From assembly GCA_934481505.1 (NCBI GenBank), contig CAKSPP010000020.1, positions 1-13,163 on the forward strand: a stretch of DNA of 13,163 nucleotides. The letters run 5' to 3'. The notes under the pieces are model-generated. The model did not search any database, was not told the origin of the DNA, and saw only the letters and a list, made by a program, of their open reading frames with translations. Below are positions 6,217-11,429 of this stretch, one piece after another. Origin of the DNA: an uncultured Eubacteriales bacterium (GTDB lineage Bacteria; Bacillota; Clostridia; Oscillospirales; UBA644). Position 1 is the stretch's first letter, and the number at the start of each line of letters is the position of its first letter. The translations under genes and the position numbers were made by a program.

Positions 6217-7223
6217 GTAAAGTAAATTATCTTTTTACCCGAATAAAAAGAATGAGCTTCGGCAATATGATAACGCAGGCGAAACTCATTCATAAAAAGA
6301 CTTCAAAACCGACCTTTTTTATCCTTGTCGATATGGTCTGGTGCGGTTTCCGCTATATGGCTGGATATATGGATTACGTTGTTTTTGAGTTCTATAATCT
6401 GAACGCAAAACAGCGAAAAACCCATGTTACCCGCGGCAAAAACAACGAATTCGTAAAGCTTCTCAATGATAAGAATTATTGGGATATCTTCAACGATAAG
6501 ATAGAATTCAATAAGCGTTTTGCAAAATACATAAAACGCGGCTGGCTTGACCTGCGAATAACGTCTCTTGAAGATTTTTCTTCTTTTGTCGGGAAATATC
6601 CCGTTATAATCGTAAAGCCGATAGACGGAAAATGCGGCAAGGGAATCGAAAAGATAACAATTGACGGCGAAACGGATGTAAGGGCTCTTTATTCTGCACT
6701 TCTCGATAACGGACAAGTCCTAGTCGAGGAATTCGTAAGACAGCATGAAGACCTTATGCGGCTTTTCCCGAACAGCTTAAATACTTTGAGGCTTGTCACC
6801 ATAAATTATAAAGGAAAAGTTTCTCTTGTTTTTGCGGGTATCCGCATGGGTATGGGAAAGAGCGTCGTCGATAACCTGAACAGCGGAGGACTTGCCGCGG
6901 TTATCGATAAAGAAACGGGAATAATTTCAACGCCCGGAGCGGATAAATTAGGCGAAACTTTTGATAAACATCCCGATACCGGCACCGAAATTATCGGTTT
7001 TCATATACCGAAATTTTCCGAAGCTGTTGCAACCGTGAAGGAGGCAGCGACTGTCGTCCCTCAGATAGGCTATACGGCGTGGGATATCGCGGTTTCGGAC
7101 GACGATATTCAGCTTATCGAGGGGAATCAGTATCCGGGACACGATATCTACCAAATGCCGTGCCATATTACCGACGGCTACGGAATTTTGCCTGTCCTCA
7201 ATAAGGCGATAGGTAAAGAATAA
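6213..7223 (+). CDS. ATP-grasp enzyme of the sugar-transfer-associated type (ATPgrasp_ST-like)
   Basis: The 336-residue protein resembles the sugar-transfer-associated ATP-grasp family, presumed ATP-dependent carboxylate-amine or carboxylate-thiol ligases often found in polysaccharide loci. Visible ATP-grasp elements are Lys135 in VIIVKPIDG, the flexible glycine loop GKCGKG (139-144), the hinge segment QVLVEEFV (168-175), Arg193 in NTLRLVT, the NLNSGG loop (221-226), Asp291 in AWDIAVSDD, and the metal-binding pair Glu303 and Asn305 in IEGNQYPGHD. The N-terminal 80 residues are basic and aromatic and may sit on the membrane (FFILVDMVWCGFRYMAGYMD), although no classical transmembrane helix is clear. 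The start overlaps the preceding gene (ATGA), and the stop shares one base with the next gene. No glycosyltransferase or capsule gene is nearby, so the substrate is unknown. Family call is strong; reaction is inferred. Confidence 0.87.
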   Translation: MSKVNYLFTRIKRMSFGNMITQAKLIHKKTSKPTFFILVDMVWCGFRYMAGYMDYVVFEFYNLNAKQRKTHVTRGKNNEFVKLLNDKNYWDIFNDKIEFNKRFAKYIKRGWLDLRITSLEDFSSFVGKYPVIIVKPIDGKCGKGIEKITIDGETDVRALYSALLDNGQVLVEEFVRQHEDLMRLFPNSLNTLRLVTINYKGKVSLVFAGIRMGMGKSVVDNLNSGGLAAVIDKETGIISTPGADKLGETFDKHPDTGTEIIGFHIPKFSEAVATVKEAATVVPQIGYTAWDIAVSDDDIQLIEGNQYPGHDIYQMPCHITDGYGILPVLNKAIGKE

Positions 7224-7675
7224 TGGAGTTTTCTCTTTTGTTTCCGGAGGAACCCGGCGAAAAATATTTTCCCGAAGCTCTTACGGAAGAATTCCGTTCG
7301 GATATGAAATTGTTTTTTGAGGGGATAAATGTTGAATCTATTGAGAAATTCGGGATAATTTCCGTTCTTTCTTCCAAAAATTCAAAAAGCAGCCTGTCGG
7401 AGTGGGAGGAGCATATCTCTTTTCATTCAAAAACCGCGGCGGCTTATGTTTTTGTTTCTTTCCGCGAATACCGCGACGCTTCGGCGTTAACCAAGCTTGA
7501 TATTATGACGGAAACTGTTCTTGCGGGCGTAAAAATGCTTGCGGACGAACTTCCGTCTTTCGATTTTTCGGGTTTCAAAAAGGATTTTCTTAAATTCAAC
7601 AAGGCAAACCGCGAAAAATATATAAAAATGACAGAAATAAAAAAGCGGGGAAGACCCCGCAAAATTATTGAATAG
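7223..7675 (+). CDS. protein of unknown function with C-terminal AT-hook-like motif
   Basis: I do not recognise this 150-residue protein. It is soluble-looking, with no transmembrane segment or signal peptide. It has an acidic N-terminal part, a hydrophobic beta-like stretch (AAAYVFVSFREY, 72-83), an alpha-helical segment (about 90-110), and a basic C-terminus. Residues 140-147 read KKRGRPRK, which is exactly the core AT-hook pattern (RGRP flanked by Lys/Arg) used to bind the minor groove of A/T-rich DNA. The start ATG shares its first base with the stop of the ATP-grasp gene (TAATG), and a weak AGG lies at 7211-7213, so translational coupling is likely. The last codons form a GC-rich hairpin. 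It could be a DNA-binding regulator of the operon, or the basic tail could serve another purpose such as binding RNA or acidic lipids. The gene is credible from its tight packing; function is unknown. Confidence 0.8.
   Translation: MEFSLLFPEEPGEKYFPEALTEEFRSDMKLFFEGINVESIEKFGIISVLSSKNSKSSLSEWEEHISFHSKTAAAYVFVSFREYRDASALTKLDIMTETVLAGVKMLADELPSFDFSGFKKDFLKFNKANREKYIKMTEIKKRGRPRKIIE
7635..7660 (-). other. GC-rich hairpin; terminator-like when read on the minus strand
   Basis: GCGGGG (7645-7650), loop AAGA, CCCCGC (7655-7660) lies in the last codons of the 150-aa gene and encodes its AT-hook. Read on the minus strand, the stem is followed at once by TTTTTTATTT, a textbook intrinsic terminator, although no minus-strand gene ends here. 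On the sense strand the same stem is followed by AAAATTATTG, a poor terminator. It lies about 17 bases before the ribosome binding site of the DUF5058 gene. It could block antisense transcription or act as an mRNA stability or coupling element. Confidence 0.55.
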
Positions 7676-7688
7676 GCAGGGGAAAAAT

Positions 7689-8447
7689 ATGACTGTATTG
7701 GAAAAACTCAACAGTGCTCCGATGTATCTGATATGCGGAGGAATAGTCGCCTTTGTCGCAATCGTCTGCGTTGTTTTCCTTATCAGGGCTTACAAAGCCG
7801 GAAAAGCAATCGGTATGGATACGACAAAAATGAAACGCGTTATCGTTTCGAGTGCGACATTCTCGGCTCTTCCGAGTATCGGAATTCTTATCGGAGTCAT
7901 CGCTCTTTCGGGAAGTCTCGGAACACCGTGGCCGTGGCTTCGTCTCTCGGTTATAGGTGCTTTGCACTACGAAACGCAGGTTGCGACCGCCGCCGCCGAA
8001 CAGATAGGTATCGGTCAGCTTTCGGCGTCGACAATGACTTTGAGTGCGTTCCCGACCATAGCTCTTCTTATGAGCGTATGTATAATCTGGGGCATGGTTC
8101 TTTCAATTTTCTTCAATAAAAAATATACGAAAAAATTGAGCGGAAAACCGTCCGGCTCTTCCGCCGTAGGCTTCGGAGATACCGCAATGACCGCAATGTT
8201 TATCGGTCTTGTAAGTGCTTATATGGGCAGCTACATAGGTGCTTTCGTTTCGGGAAAAGGCTTGTTTACTTTTTCGGGCGACTTCACACCGATAATCGTT
8301 TCGCTTGTCGCTGCCGCCATGATGGCTCTGTTTGTTTATCTTTCCGAAAAGAAAAAACTTGCATGGGTCGATAACTTCTCGATTGCGGGCAGCATGATAA
8401 TCGGTATGGCTGCCGCAGTCGTAGTAAAACTTATACAGGGGGTGTAA
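7689..8447 (+). CDS. DUF5058 family polytopic membrane protein
   Basis: The 252-residue protein looks like a DUF5058 (PF16481) member, a clostridial membrane family without a proven function. About six hydrophobic segments can be drawn (roughly 13-33, 52-76, 117-142, 163-187, 200-217, 230-248). Charged loops such as NKKYTKKLSGK (143-153) and SEKKK (219-223) separate them. The loop SGSLGTPWPWLRLSVIGALHYET (74-96) and the segment VGFGDTAMTAMFIG (160-173) are rich in Gly, Pro and Trp and look conserved rather than random. The start at 7689 is chosen because AGGGG (7678-7682) lies six bases upstream; an in-frame TTG at 7668 has no such site and overlaps the preceding gene. The next gene begins four bases after its stop. 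With the following membrane protein and M20 hydrolase it probably forms a functional unit, perhaps an uptake system. Family assignment rests on memory of the sequence pattern. Confidence 0.75.
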   Translation: MTVLEKLNSAPMYLICGGIVAFVAIVCVVFLIRAYKAGKAIGMDTTKMKRVIVSSATFSALPSIGILIGVIALSGSLGTPWPWLRLSVIGALHYETQVATAAAEQIGIGQLSASTMTLSAFPTIALLMSVCIIWGMVLSIFFNKKYTKKLSGKPSGSSAVGFGDTAMTAMFIGLVSAYMGSYIGAFVSGKGLFTFSGDFTPIIVSLVAAAMMALFVYLSEKKKLAWVDNFSIAGSMIIGMAAAVVVKLIQGV

Positions 8448-8451
8448 TGTT

Positions 8452-9135
8452 ATGGATAATAACGAACGCTGGACAGAATACAGCAAAACAACGCATATAA
8501 TCGGCAGAACCGTCAGCATTATAGCTCTCGTGCTTCTTGTCGGTGCACCTTTCCTTATAGGTGCGTATCTCGGTACCTATCCCGATATTTCAGCTGTTGC
8601 AAAAGCCTTTCTTTCCGTAGGTCTTATCTGGCTTATAAGCAGCATCGCCGAATTCCTTATCTATACGCCTATGCTCGGTTCGGGCGGCGGATATCTCGCT
8701 TTTATAACGGGAAATCTTATCAATATGAAAATTCCCTGTGCGGTAAACGCAAGAGATATGGTCGGAGCGAAAACCGGAACTGCGGAAAACGAAATAATTT
8801 CCACCCTTTCGATTGCAACATCGTCTCTTGTCACAATTCTTGTGCTTGCTCTCGGCGTTTTGCTTCTCGCACCGTTGCAGCCGATACTTCAAAGCCCGGT
8901 TCTTTCTCCGGCGTTTGATAATGTCGTTCCCGCACTTTTCGGTGCTATGGCATATAAATATTATCGCAAAAATATGAAAATCGCTCTTGTTCCGCTTGTC
9001 TTTATGAGCGTGCTTTTCATTCTTGTTCCGTCCCTTGTTTCTTCGACGAGCTTTATGATTATCCCGTCGGGAGCAATCGCGATAGGAATTGCGTTTTTCT
9101 TCTATAAAAAACAGAAAAAGGGTGAAAAGAAATGA
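8452..9135 (+). CDS. polytopic membrane protein, putative partner of the DUF5058 protein
   Basis: The 227-residue protein is strongly hydrophobic, with about six or seven membrane segments (roughly 19-40, 48-71, 77-90, 118-143, 157-170, 175-195, 200-218). A polar, well-ordered stretch runs from 76 to 116. It contains GSGGGYLAFITGN (76-88) and VNARDMVGAKTGTAENE (98-114), and looks like the functional core, possibly a re-entrant or substrate-binding loop. The C-terminus is lysine-rich (KKQKKGEKK) and so probably cytoplasmic. I do not recognise a named family. The start has AGGGGG at 8437-8442 with nine bases to the ATG, four bases after the DUF5058 stop. Its stop overlaps the start of the M20 gene (ATGA). 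The strict packing suggests a two-component membrane complex with the DUF5058 protein. A transporter or channel role is inference. Confidence 0.8.
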   Translation: MDNNERWTEYSKTTHIIGRTVSIIALVLLVGAPFLIGAYLGTYPDISAVAKAFLSVGLIWLISSIAEFLIYTPMLGSGGGYLAFITGNLINMKIPCAVNARDMVGAKTGTAENEIISTLSIATSSLVTILVLALGVLLLAPLQPILQSPVLSPAFDNVVPALFGAMAYKYYRKNMKIALVPLVFMSVLFILVPSLVSSTSFMIIPSGAIAIGIAFFFYKKQKKGEKK

Positions 9136-10559
9136 TTTATCTTCTGATAATTCCCGGAATTATCGTTTTGCTTCTGCTTATCGCTCTTCTTCGCACGGTT
9201 TTTATGAAAGGCAAAACTTCCGATTACCGTCCTTCCGAAAACGAAGAAGAGGCGTTGGCTCTCGCAAAAAAACTTTCCGAAATGATAAAATACGACACGA
9301 CCTCTTATGCAAACGTCCATGACGAGGAAAAATTCAGAGGCTTTCATAAGGTTCTGGAAAAGCTTTTTCCGCTTGTTAACGAAAAACTCGAAAGAACCGA
9401 AATTGACGGAAACTTGCTTTACTACTGGAAAGGCAAGTCATCCGAAAAGCCTATTTTGCTTATGAGCCACCAGGATGTCGTCCCTGCGGAGGGCAAATGG
9501 GAACATGAGCCTTTTTCGGGAGATATTGCCGACGGTAAGGTTTGGGGCAGGGGTGCTTCCGACACTAAATGCTCCGTAATGGCGTTTTTTGAGGCTGCCG
9601 AAGAACTGCTTTCCGAAGGCTTCGTTCCTCCGACCGATGTTTATCTGGCGTCTTCCTGCACCGAAGAATGGGCAGGGGACGGAGCTCCGAAGATAGTCGA
9701 AGAACTCAAACGCCGCGGCGTTGAACTGTTCCTTGTCTGCGATGAGGGCGGGGCTATTATTACCGATCCTATCGGCGGAATCCACGGGAATTTCGCGATG
9801 ATTGGCGTTTTCGAAAAAGGAAAAGCCGACGTTAAATTTACCGCAAGAAGCACCGGCGGACACGCTTCCGCACCGTCGAAAAACACTCCTGTCGCAAGAC
9901 TTTCGGCGTTTGTCGACAGCGTTGAAAAGAAATCTCCGTTTAAGAAAAAAATGCTTCCCGAAGTTGCAGCGATGTTCTCGTCGCTTGCACCTTACGCTCC
10001 GTTCGGACTTCGTTTTGTTTTCGGAAATCTCTGGCTTTTCCGTCCGCTTCTTAAAATGCTGCTTCCCGAAATGAGTGCTCAGGCGGGAGCGATGCTCAAA
10101 ACGACGATAGCCTTTACAACAATGTCGGGTTCCGACGCCTATAATGTTATTCCGCAGGAAGCGTCTATCGGTGCAAATATGCGTTTTATTCCGCATCAGG
10201 GTGAAAAAGAAAGCCTTGAAATAATCAAGAACCTTGCCGATAAATACGGTCTTGAAACCGAAGTCATTCATTCAAACGACTATACTCCGCCCGTCGATAT
10301 CCACGGCGATGCGTTTCATCTTGTCGAAGATACAGTTGCGAAGACATTCCCGGGGCTTGCGTCAAGTCCTTACGTTATGACAGGGGCAACGGACGCACAG
10401 TTCTATCAGCCGATATGCAAGAGCTGTATTCGTTTTGCTCCCGTAATTTACGGACCTGAACAGATGAAAGGAATGCACGGACTTAACGAGAATATCGAAT
10501 ATAACTGTCTTCCCGGAGCCGTCCGCTTCTATAAAAACATTATATCCGCACAGAAATAA
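9132..10559 (+). CDS. membrane-anchored M20 family metallopeptidase/amidohydrolase
   Basis: This is a two-zinc M20 hydrolase of 475 residues, the class that includes dipeptidases, carboxypeptidase S and N-acyl amino acid hydrolases. The metal and catalytic residues are all present: His113 and Asp115 in MSHQDVVPAEG, bridging Asp144 in GRGASDTK, catalytic Glu178 with ligand Glu179 in CTEEWAGDG, Asp204 in VCDEGG, and His449 in MKGMHGLNE. The dimerisation/substrate domain includes GGHAS (242-246). Unlike most bacterial members, it starts with a clear hydrophobic helix (2-20) followed by basic residues, as in the carboxypeptidase S/PM20D1 branch, so it should be membrane-bound; the side is not certain. 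AGGGTG at 9119-9124 precedes the start, which overlaps the previous stop by four bases. Position after two membrane proteins suggests it acts on a transported amide or peptide. A strong terminator follows. Family call is secure; substrate is unknown. Confidence 0.93.
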   Translation: MIYLLIIPGIIVLLLLIALLRTVFMKGKTSDYRPSENEEEALALAKKLSEMIKYDTTSYANVHDEEKFRGFHKVLEKLFPLVNEKLERTEIDGNLLYYWKGKSSEKPILLMSHQDVVPAEGKWEHEPFSGDIADGKVWGRGASDTKCSVMAFFEAAEELLSEGFVPPTDVYLASSCTEEWAGDGAPKIVEELKRRGVELFLVCDEGGAIITDPIGGIHGNFAMIGVFEKGKADVKFTARSTGGHASAPSKNTPVARLSAFVDSVEKKSPFKKKMLPEVAAMFSSLAPYAPFGLRFVFGNLWLFRPLLKMLLPEMSAQAGAMLKTTIAFTTMSGSDAYNVIPQEASIGANMRFIPHQGEKESLEIIKNLADKYGLETEVIHSNDYTPPVDIHGDAFHLVEDTVAKTFPGLASSPYVMTGATDAQFYQPICKSCIRFAPVIYGPEQMKGMHGLNENIEYNCLPGAVRFYKNIISAQK

Positions 10560-10565
10560 AAAATG

Positions 10566-10600
10566 CTCCCGATTTCTTTTGAAATCGGGAGTTCTTTTGT
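10566..10600. terminator. bidirectional intrinsic terminator after the M20 gene
   Basis: CTCCCGATTTC (10566-10576), loop TTTT, GAAATCGGGAG (10581-10591) is an 11-bp perfect stem followed on the plus strand by TTCTTTTGT. On the minus strand the stem is followed by CATTTTTTATTT, so it can also end the convergent transcript of the glycosidase-HAD-miniprotein operon. Confidence 0.88.
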
Positions 10601-10609
10601 AAAACGCCT

Positions 10610-10774
10610 TTATTCTCTATTGTCCGTTACATAAACCAAGCATGATATTCCCGCAATAAGCGTGCAGAGTATCGCTCCGCCGAAAGCGTCGCCGAATTCA
10701 GATCCCGCAAAGAATCCGATTATCGCCGCGAAAACCATTATTGTAGCGGAAACCGCCGTTCTGAATTTTTTCAT
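10610..10774 (-). CDS. 54-residue small membrane protein downstream of the HAD gene
   Basis: This short reading frame encodes MKKFRTAVSATIMVFAAIIG..., a basic N-terminus followed by a hydrophobic segment (about 7-24), a small turn with SEFGDAFGG (25-33), a second hydrophobic segment (34-49), and the polar end TDNRE. It looks like a helical-hairpin membrane miniprotein. Support for it being real: the ATG is one base after the HAD stop (TAA-T-ATG); GGAGG at 10782-10786, inside the last HAD codons, lies seven bases upstream; and the stop falls just before the shared terminator, so it fills the space left by its neighbours. A secreted or regulatory role is possible but not shown. I recognise no family. 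Confidence 0.7.
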   Translation of the reverse strand: MKKFRTAVSATIMVFAAIIGFFAGSEFGDAFGGAILCTLIAGISCLVYVTDNRE

Positions 10775-10775
10775 A

Positions 10776-11429
10776 TTAAAGCCTCCAAAGAGTTTTCTGA
10801 ACTCTGAAACAGAGATTTTTTATTTCTTCGGTCGGTAAGACCGTGTCGGGTACCATTATCGGCATTGCCCCTGCGGCATGAGCCGCTCTTATTCCGTTAA
10901 AAGAATCTTCGAAAATGAGACATTTTGAGACGGGGACGCCTATTTTCTTTGCCGCTTTGATAAAAATTTCGGGGTTCGGTTTGCTTTCCGAAACTTCGTC
11001 TCCGCAGACTGTTTCGTCAAATGTGTCTTCCGCAATTCCTGCCGACGCCAGCAGCCTTATTGCTCTTTCTCTTTCGGTTGACGTTGCAAGAGCGGTTTTT
11101 CTTCCTGTTTCTTTTAGGTAAGAAATAAGTTCCTTAAAACCTGGTTTTACTTCCGGCGGCTCTTTTCTGAAAACTTCTTCAAGCATTTCCGTCCTCAGTT
11201 TTCTGACTTTGTCAAACGGGAAATCCTTGCCGAAAATTCTTTCAAACATCGCCTTTGTGTTGTCGTAGCCTCCGCCCATAAGCGACGAAACCATTTCTTC
11301 GGTCACGTCGTATCCGTAGGCTTTGCCTGCTTCTTTCCATACTTTGTGATACACTTTTTCGGTGTCGAGGACAAGTCCGTCCATATCGAAAAGTGCCCCG
11401 TCAAAATCCAAATTATCGTAAACGGTCAT
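10776..11429 (-). CDS. HAD-superfamily hydrolase, beta-phosphoglucomutase-like
   Basis: The 217-residue enzyme is a HAD subfamily IA protein with an alpha-helical cap. Motif I is FDMDGLVLDTE, with nucleophile Asp15 and general acid/base Asp17. Motif II is ALATSTE (Thr116). Motif III is Lys150 in ESKPNPEIF, and motif IV is FEDSFNGIRAAHAAG with Glu174 and Asp175. The cap helices lie at about 25-90. The whole pattern (DMDGLVLDTE, GGG, ATST, SKPNPEIF) is shared by beta-phosphoglucomutases and related sugar-phosphate phosphatases, and these cannot be separated by reading alone. The start overlaps the stop of the glycosidase-like gene by four bases (ATGA), with a weak AGGA site. Its neighbour upstream is a carbohydrate-active-looking protein, so a sugar phosphate substrate fits. 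The C-terminal codons contain the ribosome binding site of the 54-aa gene. Confidence 0.9.
   Translation of the reverse strand: MTVYDNLDFDGALFDMDGLVLDTEKVYHKVWKEAGKAYGYDVTEEMVSSLMGGGYDNTKAMFERIFGKDFPFDKVRKLRTEMLEEVFRKEPPEVKPGFKELISYLKETGRKTALATSTERERAIRLLASAGIAEDTFDETVCGDEVSESKPNPEIFIKAAKKIGVPVSKCLIFEDSFNGIRAAHAAGAMPIMVPDTVLPTEEIKNLCFRVQKTLWRL

Noticed and set aside
7668..7688. TTG start for the DUF5058 gene
   Set aside because: It overlaps the preceding gene and lacks a ribosome binding site; AGGGG fits the ATG at 7689.
9438..10271. 277-aa minus-strand reading frame opposite the M20 gene
   Set aside because: It is rich in Arg, Phe and Lys with no motif, and the plus strand carries a complete catalytic M20 protein.
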